Shown here piece by piece: positions 17,801-27,555 of a DNA stretch of 64,000 nucleotides. The DNA comes from Salegentibacter sp. Hel_I_6 (GTDB lineage Bacteria > Bacteroidota > Bacteroidia > Flavobacteriales > Flavobacteriaceae): the NCBI RefSeq assembly GCF_000745315.1, contig NZ_JQNQ01000001.1:2418001-2482000 (forward strand), written 5' to 3'. The first letter of the stretch is position 1. The number at the start of each line of letters is the position of its first letter. A program made the translations under genes and the position numbers. The notes under the pieces are model-generated. The model was not told the origin of the DNA. It searched no databases and saw only the letters and a program-made list of their open reading frames with translations.

Positions 17801-17833
17801 AAAAAACCTCACAGTTGTAAAAACTGTGAGGTT
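17801..17833 (-). terminator. Terminator of asnS
   Basis: The stem AACCTCACAGT / ACTGTGAGGTT (17805-17815 and 17823-17833) is followed on the minus strand by six U's. It lies 17 bp past the asnS stop. Confidence 0.85.
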
Positions 17834-17849
17834 TGAATATATCTAATTC

Positions 17850-19292
17850 TTAGAATTCGGCATTTCCAGGGAATCTAGGGAAAGGAATTACATCCCTAAT
17901 ATTTCCCATTCCGGTTACAAATTGAACCAGACGTTCAAACCCAAGTCCGAAGCCACTGTGAACACAGGTTCCGAACTTTCGGGTATCTAAGTACCACCAA
18001 AGTTCTTTTTCGTCTATATTTAACTCCTTCATTTTATTTAGAAGTACATCTAAACGCTCTTCTCTTTGCGAACCACCAACAATTTCTCCAATCCCAGGGA
18101 AAAGGATATCCATTGCTCTTACGGTTTTTCCATCTTCATTAAGACGCATGTAGAAGGCCTTGATATTTGCAGGGTAATCAAATAATATTACCGGGCATTT
18201 AAAATGTTTTTCAACTAAAAAACGTTCGTGTTCACTTTGCAAATCGGCGCCCCATTCTTCAATAATATAGTTGAATTTTTTCTTTTTATTGGGCTTTGAA
18301 TTTTTAAGGATTTCAATAGCTTCAGTATAACTAACTCTCTTAAAGTTGTTATCTATTACAAAATGAAGTTTCTCCAATAATCCCAATCCGCTGCGGTCTG
18401 CTTTAGGTTTGGCTTCTTCTTCAGCTTTAAAACGTTTGTCTAAAAATTCAAGGTCGTCCTGGCAGTAATCTAAAATATATTTTAGTACATATTTTATAAA
18501 GTCTTCAGCTAGATCCATATTGCCGTCCAGATCACAAAAAGCAACTTCAGGCTCTATCATCCAGAATTCGGCTAAATGGCGGGAAGTATTAGAATTTTCA
18601 GCTCTAAATGTTGGGCCAAAAGTATAGATCTGCCCAAGTCCCATCGCGTAGGCTTCACCTTCCAGTTGTCCTGAAACCGTTAAATTAGTTTCTTTTCCGA
18701 AGAAATCTTCATGAAAATCTATACTGCCACCTTCATTCTTTGGTGGGTTTTCCATATCTAAAGCGCTAACTCTAAACATTTCGCCGGCACCTTCGGCATC
18801 ACTTCCGGTAATAATTGGAGTGTTTACATAATGAAAGTTATTTTGCTGAAAATAACTATGTACAGCAAAAGACAGTTTAGATCGCACACGCATAATGGCG
18901 CCAAAAGTATTTGTGCGCACACGTAAATGTGCCTGCTCTCTTAATTTCTCCAGGCTGTGTCGCTTGGGAGAAAGAATGGTAAGTTTTACTTCTTCGGGAT
19001 TTGCATCGCCAAGAATTTTAAACTCTTTTACCTCAATCTCAACTCGTTGCTGATTTCCCTGGCTTTCAACCAAAGTTCCTTTTACAGAAACGGCAGCACC
19101 AACGGTGATTCTTTTAAGCTCGTCCTGGTCAAAATTCTCAAAATCTATTACACATTGCAGGTTGTTAATGGTAGAACCATCGTTTAAGGCAATAAAGCGA
19201 TTGCTCCTAAAAGAACGAACCCAGCCGTTCACCTCAAATTCCTGTAGAAATTGATTGCTGTCTAATATTTCAGCAATTTTTGCTTGTATCAT
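17850..19292 (-). CDS. asnS: Asparaginyl-tRNA synthetase
   Basis: The 480-aa class II synthetase has an N-terminal OB-fold anticodon-binding domain (VNGWVRSFRSNRFIALNDGS), motif 2 region TFGPTFRAENSNTSRHLAEFWMIEPE and motif 3 SGFGLGFERLVQFVTGMGNIR with DVIPFPR. The ending FPRFPGNAEF and the motif spacing are those of AsnRS rather than AspRS. It charges tRNA-Asn with asparagine in the cytoplasm. It has a near-ideal promoter 22 nt upstream and its own terminator. Confidence 0.97.
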   Translation of the reverse strand: MIQAKIAEILDSNQFLQEFEVNGWVRSFRSNRFIALNDGSTINNLQCVIDFENFDQDELKRITVGAAVSVKGTLVESQGNQQRVEIEVKEFKILGDANPEEVKLTILSPKRHSLEKLREQAHLRVRTNTFGAIMRVRSKLSFAVHSYFQQNNFHYVNTPIITGSDAEGAGEMFRVSALDMENPPKNEGGSIDFHEDFFGKETNLTVSGQLEGEAYAMGLGQIYTFGPTFRAENSNTSRHLAEFWMIEPEVAFCDLDGNMDLAEDFIKYVLKYILDYCQDDLEFLDKRFKAEEEAKPKADRSGLGLLEKLHFVIDNNFKRVSYTEAIEILKNSKPNKKKKFNYIIEEWGADLQSEHERFLVEKHFKCPVILFDYPANIKAFYMRLNEDGKTVRAMDILFPGIGEIVGGSQREERLDVLLNKMKELNIDEKELWWYLDTRKFGTCVHSGFGLGFERLVQFVTGMGNIRDVIPFPRFPGNAEF

Positions 19293-19313
19293 TTATGTTA
19301 GATTTAGAAAAAA

Positions 19314-19343
19314 CAAATATAATTTATCCGTCTCAGCCTGCAA
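19314..19343 (-). promoter_or_regulatory. asnS promoter
   Basis: On the minus strand, TTG (19341-19343), 19 nt, then TATATTTG (19314-19321) matches the Bacteroidetes consensus exactly. The asnS ATG is 22 nt downstream. Confidence 0.8.
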
Positions 19344-19400
19344 AGCAAGCCGGTTTTTATTAATCACTCAAGGAGGTTAATTCCCCAAGCGCTTTGTTGA

Positions 19401-21824
19401 TTATCTTTCTGAATTTTTAGATTCCTCTTTTTCAATTTCGGCTTCGTCTTCTTCGGTTTCAATAATCTTCATTGCGGGTTCTTTCATAACTTCTTTGTTG
19501 GCAATATTTTTCTCTAAGGAAAGCAATAAAGAAGGAAGTAATAATAAATTAGCCAGCATTGCGAAAAGTAAGGTTGCTGAAACGAGACCACCAAGAGCTA
19601 CAGTTCCCCCAAAACTACTAATCATGAATACCGAAAACCCGAAAAACAGCACAATAGAAGTATAAAACATACTAACTCCTGTTTCCCGTAGCGCCGCGTA
19701 AACCGAACGTTTAATTTTCCAATTATTAGCTTTTAGTTCCTGCCTGTATTTTGCTAAAAAGTGAATAGTATCATCTACCGAAATCCCGAAAGCTATACTA
19801 AATACCAGGATTGTAGAAGGTTTTATAGGAACACCTAAAAAGCCCATCATTCCTGCAGTTACCAGCAAAGGTAGGAGGTTAGGAACCAGGGAAACAATAA
19901 TCATTCTAAACGATCTAAACATCCAGGCCATAAATATTGCAATTAATAAAATGGCCAGGGAAAGCGAAATAATAAGATTTTTTACCAGGTAATTGGTTCC
20001 TTTTTGGAAGATAAAAGCTTTACCCGTCATGGAAATTTCGTAACGTTCCTGGGGGAAAATTTTATTGATTTGGGGCCAGAGGTCTTCTTCCAGTTCTTCC
20101 ATTTTATCGGTTCCCACATCTTTCATATAAGTGGTAATTCTCGCATACCTTCCCGTACTGTCTATATAAGAAGTGAGTAAATTTTCATTTGAAGAAAATC
20201 CTTTGGTGTACGGCATAATAAAGTTTTGTTCCTGCGAACTTGGTAATTGATAATATTGGGCATCGCCGTTATAAAACGCCTGTTTAGAATATTTTACCAG
20301 CCGGGTTATGGAAATTGGCTGAGAAAGTTCAGGAATTTCAGCCAGATGATTTTCCAGTTCTTCCATGCGTTTAAGGGTAGCAGGTTTTAAAACACCATTT
20401 TTTCGTTTAGTATCTACAAGAATTTCTAAAGGCATCACCCCGTCAAATTCTTCTTCAAAGAATTTAATATCCTGGAAGAATTCAGCTTCTTCGGGCATAT
20501 CTTCTAATAAACTGCCTGAGATTTTTATGGTGTAAATTCCTATAATACTCGCTACTAAAAGAATAATGGAGGTAATATAGATGCTGATGCGGCGGTGTCT
20601 CACCATTTGCTCCATCCAGTTTACAAAACCACCAATCCAGCGCTTGTTAAGGTGTTTTAGATGTTTGCGCCTGGGCAAATTCATATAACTGTAGATTATA
20701 GGAATTATCAACAGGCTTAGAATAAAAATCGCCACAATATTTATAGAAGCAACAATACCAAATTCCTTTAGCAGCGTGCTATCGGTAAGTATAAAAGTTG
20801 CAAAACCCGAGGCGGTGGTAATATTGGTCATTAAAGTGGCATTTCCCACTTTGGTGATTACTCTTTGAAGTGATTTTGCCTGGTTTCCGTGTTTTTTAAT
20901 TTCCTGTTGATATTTATTTATCAGAAAAATACAGTTGGGAATTCCTATTACAATAATTAATGGCGGGATAAGTGCAGTAAGTACCGTGATTTCATAATTA
21001 AACAAGCCTATTACCCCAAAGGCCCACATTACCCCAATGCAAACCGTGATCATAGAAATAATCGTTGCTCTAATAGATCTGAAAAAGAAGAAAAATATAA
21101 GCGATGTCACCCCAAGTGCTGCGAGAATAAAAAGCCCTATTTCATCAATTATATTCTGGGAATTCAAGGTTCTTATGTAAGGCATTCCAGAGACTTTTAC
21201 GTCTATGCCTGTTTTTTCTTCAAAATTAGCAATGAGGGGTTGCAGCTCATCTATAACAAAGGTTTTGCGTTCTTTAGAATTAACGATTTCTTTATTTAAA
21301 TAAATAGCCGATTGTAAGGTGTTGGAATGTGAACTATAGACCAGGTTTTCATAAAATGGTAACTCATTGTAAAGTTGATCCTGATATTGTTGAAGTTCTT
21401 CTTCGGTAGGATTATCTTCAGTAATAAAAGGCACCATCTCAAATCGGCTGGGATCTTCAAACTTCTTTAATTGCTGAAGATTACTAACCGAAATTGCATA
21501 ATCTACCGCAGGGAAGGCTTCGAGTTTTTGTGTGATTTCTTTCCAGGCCTTAAAATTCTCAGCTTTAAAGAGACTGGAATCTTTTACTCCCAAAAGTATA
21601 ATATTCCCTTCTTCTCCAAATTTGTCTAAAAACTCGTTATACGCAATATTATCTTCGTGATCGTCCGGTAACAGGTTTGCTTCGGTATAAGAGAAGCGCA
21701 TATTTTGCCACTGTGTGGAAAGAAATACCGTTGTTGCTATAATAAGTAAAAGAATAATAATCCTGTTCCGCAGAATTAATCGCGCAACTGAGTTCCAGAA
21801 TCCGAAACTAAAAATCTTGGCCAT
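19401..21824 (-). CDS. RND superfamily (MMPL/SSD-type) exporter
   Basis: The 807-aa protein has twelve predicted transmembrane helices in two repeats, each with a large periplasmic loop after the first helix. Conserved blocks include GIPNCIFLINKYQ and the matching FGISVDDTIHFLAKYRQEL, typical of MMPL/Patched-like RND transporters. The C-terminus is a short acidic cytoplasmic tail. Such proteins export lipids or hydrophobic compounds in bacteria; the substrate here is unknown. A -7 box TACCTTTG (21845-21852) precedes the start. Confidence 0.9.
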   Translation of the reverse strand: MAKIFSFGFWNSVARLILRNRIIILLLIIATTVFLSTQWQNMRFSYTEANLLPDDHEDNIAYNEFLDKFGEEGNIILLGVKDSSLFKAENFKAWKEITQKLEAFPAVDYAISVSNLQQLKKFEDPSRFEMVPFITEDNPTEEELQQYQDQLYNELPFYENLVYSSHSNTLQSAIYLNKEIVNSKERKTFVIDELQPLIANFEEKTGIDVKVSGMPYIRTLNSQNIIDEIGLFILAALGVTSLIFFFFFRSIRATIISMITVCIGVMWAFGVIGLFNYEITVLTALIPPLIIVIGIPNCIFLINKYQQEIKKHGNQAKSLQRVITKVGNATLMTNITTASGFATFILTDSTLLKEFGIVASINIVAIFILSLLIIPIIYSYMNLPRRKHLKHLNKRWIGGFVNWMEQMVRHRRISIYITSIILLVASIIGIYTIKISGSLLEDMPEEAEFFQDIKFFEEEFDGVMPLEILVDTKRKNGVLKPATLKRMEELENHLAEIPELSQPISITRLVKYSKQAFYNGDAQYYQLPSSQEQNFIMPYTKGFSSNENLLTSYIDSTGRYARITTYMKDVGTDKMEELEEDLWPQINKIFPQERYEISMTGKAFIFQKGTNYLVKNLIISLSLAILLIAIFMAWMFRSFRMIIVSLVPNLLPLLVTAGMMGFLGVPIKPSTILVFSIAFGISVDDTIHFLAKYRQELKANNWKIKRSVYAALRETGVSMFYTSIVLFFGFSVFMISSFGGTVALGGLVSATLLFAMLANLLLLPSLLLSLEKNIANKEVMKEPAMKIIETEEDEAEIEKEESKNSER

Positions 21825-21903
21825 GGGAAGGTTTTAAGCGAGCGCAAAGGTATAAAAAGGAAGCCTATTTAACGGAGTTTAAGCAACTAAAGTACTCCAG
21901 GGT

Positions 21904-24357
21904 TTAAATATCTAAATGAAAGGTGAATTTAAAAGCGAAGTTTTCATCAAAAGTTGGCAAACTATATGGACCGTATCGGTATGCGGCTCCTAATCCAAAA
22001 CCAACAAGGATTTTTTGTAATTCTATCCCGAATTCGTGATAACCTTCATTTAAACTTTTAAAAGGAATACTATGTCGGTCAGAATTACTGATATCTCCAA
22101 TGGCGTGGCGGGAAATAAAAACAAGTTCTGGCTGAATTAGCCTGTGAATAATTATAGGTCGCAATTGATGCTTTATATGCAACATCGCCTGCCTGTCGCT
22201 AAAAAACTCATTGTAATACATGGTCTCAAAACTTCGCCTTCCAGCCACCGAAAACCGGTTTAAAATACCATCCCTGGAAGGACTGTTTGGTAAGGCATGG
22301 TATAAATGAGTAAGTGGTACTTCCCCGGTTGCATAATTTCCTTCCAGGATAATTTCGGTTCTGGATTGGTTGAGTCTTTTAATTTCGTGCTCAACCAAAA
22401 GACCGAATTTGGTATAATCGAAATCACTACCTAGAACTCCGGAAATCCCTTTGGTGATTTGCCCTGTGAATTTTGGATAACCTTTTTCTATTAATTTTGT
22501 TGAATTGGGTGTTTCTAGAAATTTCGCAAAGGGCCGCCATAAAAAGGAAAAAGTAGCTTCTGAAAGTGTATACTCTGAAAACTCCTGCCCATTAAGTAAA
22601 AACTGGTAATCCTGTGTTTGGGAAATATCGCTTTTTGAAAGCTGGAATTCAGTTTTAAAATTAGATCCGAACCTATGGGTTAAACCGCTGCTTATAGTTT
22701 GATGTTCGTAAAAGAAATTAATATTTACAAAACGCGGTTCTACTATAGAAAAGTCGTTTTTACCCTGTAAATAGCTAAAACTTCCGGTTTCAACGATATC
22801 GCGCGTGTAATTTAATTTTAGATTGGTTTCGTTAGCTTTATTTAGATAAATAGAAGTTCCAAGTTTATATTTAAAAACTTCATCTTTTGTTCCGTAGACC
22901 AGGTAACCGTTTATACTGAATTTATCTGAAATTTGCCCATTGGTTTTTCCGCCAAAACCCAGCCTGATCCCTTCGTAATTATTGAATTTAAAAAATTTAC
23001 CCAGGTCAAAATCCCAAAATCCTACGGGGTAATATCCCGATGAAACGGAGTTTTGCAGGTCTATTTTTTCTTCAATTTCCTTTTCTCCAATAAGTCTTCT
23101 GGCTCGTTGTTGGCTGATCTCGTCTTGTGTGCTTAAAGCTTCCGTCCTGTTCTCTTTCCAAAAGCTTTCTCCAATCGCATTTGCCTCCGGTTTTACTAAA
23201 ATTTCAGCGGAAGTATCTAAAGTTTCATCTGTATTCAGCCTTATATCGAAATTGGTGCTTTTAGCATTTAAAAACAGGTTTGGATCATCCTTGCCAGGCG
23301 CCAGGATGTTATTTAGAATTGATTCTTTTTGTTGAAGTGTTCCAGCTGATATAACTCCGCCAAAAACTGAGATCGCCTGGTCTCCATTTCCCGGGCGAAT
23401 GGTGGTTGTTTGCGTTTTTGGAAACCATAAATCCTCTTCTGGAAAATATTGATATTCCTGGTCTATCTCCAATTTTATCGCTCCAAGAAGTTGTGCTTTT
23501 GCTTTCTGAATTGCAAAGGTTTCCGTATCCAGATAGAGGAGGCCCTCCAATCCGGCAACAGCCCGTTGTCTTTTTGGTTTAAAGTAGATTACATAAGCCG
23601 GGCGCGAAGTTTTAGTAGTATCTAAAATTCTATAAGTGTAATTCTTAAAAGCCGATTTTTGTAATGGGCCTGCATAATCGGTCTCAAAAATTTGAAAATC
23701 TTTGTGGTAAAGTGAAAACGGATTCACAGAAAGCGATAAGATCTCGTAAACCGGTTTTTCAAATCCGGCGTTATTCAAAGCCTGCACTTCTTCTTTTAAA
23801 CCTTTGTTCTGTGAATAATAAAACCTGGATAATTTTTCAGAAAAATAACTGGCAGCTGAATTAATAACGGTGCCTATTTCAAAATTGGTGCTGTCGCTTT
23901 GCATTTTTAATGCATCAGCTTCATTATCTACAATAAACTTGTTGTAATTTTTAAAGTTGAAATTTTTCAGCTTTGCTTCAGGATCGTTTTGAGGTTTTTG
24001 CGCGATAGCTTTTTTGATAATTTCATTGGCGCTATTGTTGGCCGAAGAAATAGTAACAGGATCCAGGTCTTCAACTTTTGGCGATAGTTTAATCCTGATG
24101 TATTCAACCTCTTTAGAAACTTCAAAATTCTGAGATTTATAACCTACATAAGAAATTCTAAGTTGAGTTTTATCTTGGTTAAGGTCAAGGGAAAAACTAC
24201 CGTCTATTTTACTTAAAGTTTCTTCCTGCCCATAATTTATTTTCGCATAGGCAAGGGGATCGCCGGTTTTTTCATCTACAACGCGACCGCGAACCTGTTG
24301 TTGTGCAAAGGAAGTGGAGGAGAAGAACAGAAAAATAAGCAATAACGGGTAACGCAT
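21904..24357 (-). CDS. DUF5686 outer-membrane protein with carboxypeptidase-regulatory-like domain
   Basis: The 817-aa protein has a signal peptide (LLLIFLFFSSTSFAQ), an N-terminal carboxypeptidase-regulatory-like beta-sandwich (VRGRVVDEKTGDPLAYAKI), then a long DUF5686 region rich in alternating strands to the end (FAFKFTFHLDI). It is probably an outer-membrane barrel. Members occur widely in Bacteroidetes and their role is not known. It lies 79 bp upstream of the RND exporter gene on the same strand, so an envelope role shared with that exporter is possible. Confidence 0.85.
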   Translation of the reverse strand: MRYPLLLIFLFFSSTSFAQQQVRGRVVDEKTGDPLAYAKINYGQEETLSKIDGSFSLDLNQDKTQLRISYVGYKSQNFEVSKEVEYIRIKLSPKVEDLDPVTISSANNSANEIIKKAIAQKPQNDPEAKLKNFNFKNYNKFIVDNEADALKMQSDSTNFEIGTVINSAASYFSEKLSRFYYSQNKGLKEEVQALNNAGFEKPVYEILSLSVNPFSLYHKDFQIFETDYAGPLQKSAFKNYTYRILDTTKTSRPAYVIYFKPKRQRAVAGLEGLLYLDTETFAIQKAKAQLLGAIKLEIDQEYQYFPEEDLWFPKTQTTTIRPGNGDQAISVFGGVISAGTLQQKESILNNILAPGKDDPNLFLNAKSTNFDIRLNTDETLDTSAEILVKPEANAIGESFWKENRTEALSTQDEISQQRARRLIGEKEIEEKIDLQNSVSSGYYPVGFWDFDLGKFFKFNNYEGIRLGFGGKTNGQISDKFSINGYLVYGTKDEVFKYKLGTSIYLNKANETNLKLNYTRDIVETGSFSYLQGKNDFSIVEPRFVNINFFYEHQTISSGLTHRFGSNFKTEFQLSKSDISQTQDYQFLLNGQEFSEYTLSEATFSFLWRPFAKFLETPNSTKLIEKGYPKFTGQITKGISGVLGSDFDYTKFGLLVEHEIKRLNQSRTEIILEGNYATGEVPLTHLYHALPNSPSRDGILNRFSVAGRRSFETMYYNEFFSDRQAMLHIKHQLRPIIIHRLIQPELVFISRHAIGDISNSDRHSIPFKSLNEGYHEFGIELQKILVGFGLGAAYRYGPYSLPTFDENFAFKFTFHLDI

Positions 24358-24401
24358 AAGTTTTTCTGATATATGAACAAAATCAATAAGGGTAAAACAA
24401 T

Positions 24402-24482
24402 AGAGGCTGGTTGAGAAAGCTTGTTTTCGTCGTGCTGAAACAATTCAAGGTGACGATTTTTAAAATTCTTCAACCAGCCTCT
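24402..24482 (-). terminator. Terminator-like hairpin with a REP-like sequence in its loop
   Basis: The arms AGAGGCTGGTTGA (24402-24414) and TCAACCAGCCTCT (24470-24482) are perfect complements. The 55-nt loop contains CTGAAACAATTCAAGGTGAC, which is a copy of the intergenic repeat at 17765-17795. It lies between frr and the DUF5686 gene. Confidence 0.5.
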
Positions 24483-24509
24483 AAATTAATATAAGAAACC
24501 GACTTATCT

Positions 24510-25064
24510 TTATATAGTCATGATTTCTTTTTCCTTATTTTCAAGGATGGAGTCTATACGTGTAATGTGAGCATCGGTTAATTCCTGAACGTCATTTTCA
24601 GCATCTCTAAGTAAATCTTCAGAAACATCGAGTTTCTTCAGTTCATTATTTGCTGTCTTTCTATCGTTTCTTACACCCACTTTGGCATCTTCTGCTTCAG
24701 CTTTTGCTTGTTTTGTAAGTTGCTTACGGCGCTCTTCAGTAAGTGGCGGAACATTTATAATTACATTTTCACCGTTATTCATAGGATTAAATCCAAGATT
24801 GGCCATCATAATTCCTTTTTCAATTTCTTTGATAAGGCTTTTCTCAAATGGCTGGATAGAAATAGTTCGAGCATCTGGGGTATTTACATTGGCTACCTGT
24901 TGTAGCGGGGTTTGAGATCCATAATATTCTACCATAACGCTCCCCAGCATTGCAGGGTTTGCTTTACCAGCACGAATATTTTGCAATTGTTTTTTTAAAT
25001 GTTCAATTGCCTTATCCATATTTTCTTTGGCGGTGTCTATAATAAATTCAATTTCGTCTTCCAT
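24510..25064 (-). CDS. frr: Ribosome recycling factor
   Basis: The 184-aa protein matches RRF in length and sequence: KKQLQNIRAGKANPAMLGSV near the N-terminus, then IQPFEKSLIKEIEKGIMMANLG and the C-terminal helix block TEERRKQLTKQAKAEAEDAKV. RRF acts with EF-G to split the ribosome after termination. It follows pyrH by 32 bp on the same strand, the usual pyrH-frr pair. Confidence 0.98.
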   Translation of the reverse strand: MEDEIEFIIDTAKENMDKAIEHLKKQLQNIRAGKANPAMLGSVMVEYYGSQTPLQQVANVNTPDARTISIQPFEKSLIKEIEKGIMMANLGFNPMNNGENVIINVPPLTEERRKQLTKQAKAEAEDAKVGVRNDRKTANNELKKLDVSEDLLRDAENDVQELTDAHITRIDSILENKEKEIMTI

Positions 25065-25096
25065 TTTTTAAAATATTAGTTGAGCGTAATAAATCT

Positions 25097-25804
25097 TTAT
25101 AAGTTAACTTTTGTACCTATTCTTTCTCCGGTAACCACTTTTAATAAATTTCCCGGGGTATTCATATCAAAAACAATAATAGGAAGTTCGTTTTCCTGGC
25201 TTAAGGTAAATGCTGTGGTATCCATTACTTTTAGACCTTTTCTAATCACATCGTCAAAAGAGATAAAATCGAATTTTGTAGCTTCTTTGTCTTTTTCAGG
25301 ATCGGCGTTGTAGATTCCATCTACACGAGTTCCTTTAAGAATTACATCGGCGTGAATTTCAATTGCTCTTAAAACAGCAGCAGAATCTGTAGTGAAATAA
25401 GGATTTCCTGTTCCGCCTCCAAAAATTACCACGCGGCCTTTTTCTAAATGGCGTATAGCCTTTCTTCTAATAAAAGGCTCGGCTACTTCATTTATTTTTA
25501 CCGCAGATTGCAACCTGGTTTGTACATCGGCATCTTCCAGGGCGCTTTGTAAAGCAAGCCCATTAATTACGGTGGCAAGCATCCCCATATGGTCACCCTG
25601 CACACGATCCATGCCTTTGCTGGCGCCAGAAACACCTCTAAAAATGTTACCTCCACCAATTACAATCGCTACTTCTATTCCTTTATCGGTAACCTGCTTA
25701 ATTTCTTCCGCATATTCTGCCAATCGCTCGGGATCTATGCCATATTGACGTTTTCCCATTAATGCTTCTCCCGATAATTTTAAAAGTATTCTTTTGTATT
25801 GCAT
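25097..25804 (-). CDS. pyrH: UMP kinase
   Basis: The 235-aa amino-acid-kinase-fold protein has the UMP kinase signatures LKLSGEALMG at the N-terminus, IGGGNIFRG and the GGGTGNPYFTTDSAA block. It phosphorylates UMP to UDP in the cytoplasm. A -7 box (TATATTTG, 25827-25834) lies 22 nt before the start, and frr follows. Confidence 0.98.
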   Translation of the reverse strand: MQYKRILLKLSGEALMGKRQYGIDPERLAEYAEEIKQVTDKGIEVAIVIGGGNIFRGVSGASKGMDRVQGDHMGMLATVINGLALQSALEDADVQTRLQSAVKINEVAEPFIRRKAIRHLEKGRVVIFGGGTGNPYFTTDSAAVLRAIEIHADVILKGTRVDGIYNADPEKDKEATKFDFISFDDVIRKGLKVMDTTAFTLSQENELPIIVFDMNTPGNLLKVVTGERIGTKVNL

Positions 25805-25826
25805 AGCCTTTTTGTAGTGATTGGTG

Positions 25827-25834
25827 CAAATATA
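25827..25834 (-). promoter_or_regulatory. -7 promoter element of pyrH-frr
   Basis: TATATTTG on the minus strand matches TANNTTTG. No clear -33 TTG is seen at the ideal spacing. Confidence 0.5.
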
Positions 25835-25991
25835 GGTAATATCTTAAATTGAGAAATAACATATTCACAATCAATCTTCCGCTAATTACTAATTTTTTTA
25901 TTGAAGTCTAAGTTTGTTTTGAGTTAAAATTATGTGAGGGTTTTTTTAAATGTCAGCCCATTTATGGAAATTCAAATGGCGAGGTTTTTGC

Positions 25992-25999
25992 TATCTTTG
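25992..25999 (+). promoter_or_regulatory. -7 promoter element of the metallopeptidase gene
   Basis: TATCTTTG matches TANNTTTG and ends 22 nt before the ATG at 26022. The rest of the 25,805-26,021 intergenic region shows nothing else. Confidence 0.5.
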
Positions 26000-26021
26000 A
26001 ATTAATTAAAATAAAAAAGGA

Positions 26022-26708
26022 ATGTTAGGATATTATATAATTGCAGGGCTCATTTTTATAGTGAGTATGTATGTGAGTAACAAGCTAAAAAGTAAATTCA
26101 AAAAATACTCTAAAGTTCATCTTCAAAATGGGATGAGCGGGAAAGAACTTGCTGAAAAAATGTTACGGGATAACAATATTACCGATGTAAAAGTAATTTC
26201 TACCCCTGGAATGTTGACCGATCATTATAATCCGCAGAAGAAAACCATTAATCTTTCTGAAGGAGTCTATAGCCAGAGAAATGCCGCTGCTGCTGCTGTG
26301 GCAACTCACGAAACAGGGCACGCCATTCAACATGCAAATGCTTATAGCTGGTTAACAATGAGGAGCCAGTTAGTACCGGTGGTTAGTGTGGCTTCCAGAT
26401 TTTCACAATGGGTGATTTTTGGTGGTTTAATTCTTATGGCAACTACGGCGATTGGAAGTACCGTACTTCTTATAGGGATCATCATGTTTGGAATGGGAAC
26501 TTTATTCAGTTTTATTACCCTACCCGTTGAATATGATGCGAGTAAGCGCGCTTTGGCCTGGTTAGAAACTGAAAATATGGTTTCTGGAAAAGAACACGAG
26601 GCAGCAGAAGATTCCTTAAAATGGGCTGCAAGAACTTATGTTGTGGCTGCGGTTGGTTCTTTAGCTACTTTACTTTATTTCCTTAGTATATATATGGGAA
26701 GGGATTAG
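26022..26708 (+). CDS. Membrane zinc metallopeptidase (YugP family)
   Basis: The 228-aa protein has an N-terminal transmembrane helix (YYIIAGLIFIVSMYVSN), then the zinc motif AVATHETGHAIQH (HEXXH form HETGH) and two or three hydrophobic helices. The LPVEYDASKRALAWLE block is typical of the YugP family, so the family is clear. The substrate is unknown. A bidirectional terminator separates it from the convergent ferritin gene. Confidence 0.9.
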   Translation: MLGYYIIAGLIFIVSMYVSNKLKSKFKKYSKVHLQNGMSGKELAEKMLRDNNITDVKVISTPGMLTDHYNPQKKTINLSEGVYSQRNAAAAAVATHETGHAIQHANAYSWLTMRSQLVPVVSVASRFSQWVIFGGLILMATTAIGSTVLLIGIIMFGMGTLFSFITLPVEYDASKRALAWLETENMVSGKEHEAAEDSLKWAARTYVVAAVGSLATLLYFLSIYMGRD

Positions 26709-26731
26709 AAATATTCTTAGGAAGAATTTAT

Positions 26732-26766
26732 AAAAAAAACCCGCTTCAGCTGAAGTGGGTTTTTTA
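26732..26766 (+). terminator. Bidirectional terminator
   Basis: AACCCGCTTCAGCTGAAGTGGGTT is an almost perfect hairpin flanked by A's on the left and T's on the right. It serves the metallopeptidase and the convergent ferritin gene. Confidence 0.85.
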
Positions 26767-26810
26767 GTATTTCAATTCAGGTCTTCGTAAATTACCCTGA
26801 TTAAATAGTT

Positions 26811-27341
26811 TTATTCCGGGCGTTTGTCTCTAATTTGAGGAATACGCTCGTCTAATAATTTAAGTCCAAGGCCTTCTGTTCCCATAAGGTCAAATAATTC
26901 AAGAGCCCTTCGCATCATTTGTTCTTCTTCCATTTGCTCTTCAATAAACCAGTGTAGAAAATACTCGGTAGTATAATCGTTCACTTTTCGGCATTTGCCT
27001 ACAATATTATGAATGGATTTTGTGATTGATATTTCCTGATCTAAGGCGGTTTCGAAAATTTCTTCCAAAGATTTGAAATCATGATTTACGCCCCCAACTT
27101 CCGGAGAATATGCGGTGCCGCCATTATCATTAATATAGCGGAAGATCTTCATCATATGCTCTCTTTCTTCTGCAGCCTGATCGTAAAAGAATTCGGCGCT
27201 AAAAGAAAGTGCATTGTGATCACACCATGAAGCCATTGCTAAATAGGCTGAAGATGAATGTGCTTCCTTTTCTATCTGTTTATTTAAAAGATCCATAACA
27301 TCTACATGGATACTTAATTTTTGTCTTACTAAATCTTTCAT
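26811..27341 (-). CDS. ftnA: Non-heme ferritin
   Basis: The 176-aa four-helix protein carries the ferroxidase residues in NKQIEKEAHSSSAYLAMASW and EEREHMMKIFRYIND, with a later EEQMEEEQMMRRALE. It oxidises and stores iron in the cytoplasm as a 24-subunit cage. The length and motif order are those of bacterial FtnA rather than bacterioferritin, since no heme-binding methionine context is apparent. It converges on the metallopeptidase gene. Confidence 0.95.
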   Translation of the reverse strand: MKDLVRQKLSIHVDVMDLLNKQIEKEAHSSSAYLAMASWCDHNALSFSAEFFYDQAAEEREHMMKIFRYINDNGGTAYSPEVGGVNHDFKSLEEIFETALDQEISITKSIHNIVGKCRKVNDYTTEYFLHWFIEEQMEEEQMMRRALELFDLMGTEGLGLKLLDERIPQIRDKRPE

Positions 27342-27555
27342 TGTTTATAAATTTAAGGCTAAAAAGGGATGCATCACAGGTTTAACTTTTTCCTTTCTAA
27401 TTAATCCCGAAGGTTATCGAGATAGGATAATTGTGTACTACCACTTATAGCGTTCGGCATGTTCCCGAATATTGGTCATTTTTTATAAAATTAACCAAAT
27501 GGCAAGTAGAAACCTAATCGCGTTGTGAATTTAGAAGTAGTCTAAAGTGAAATAA

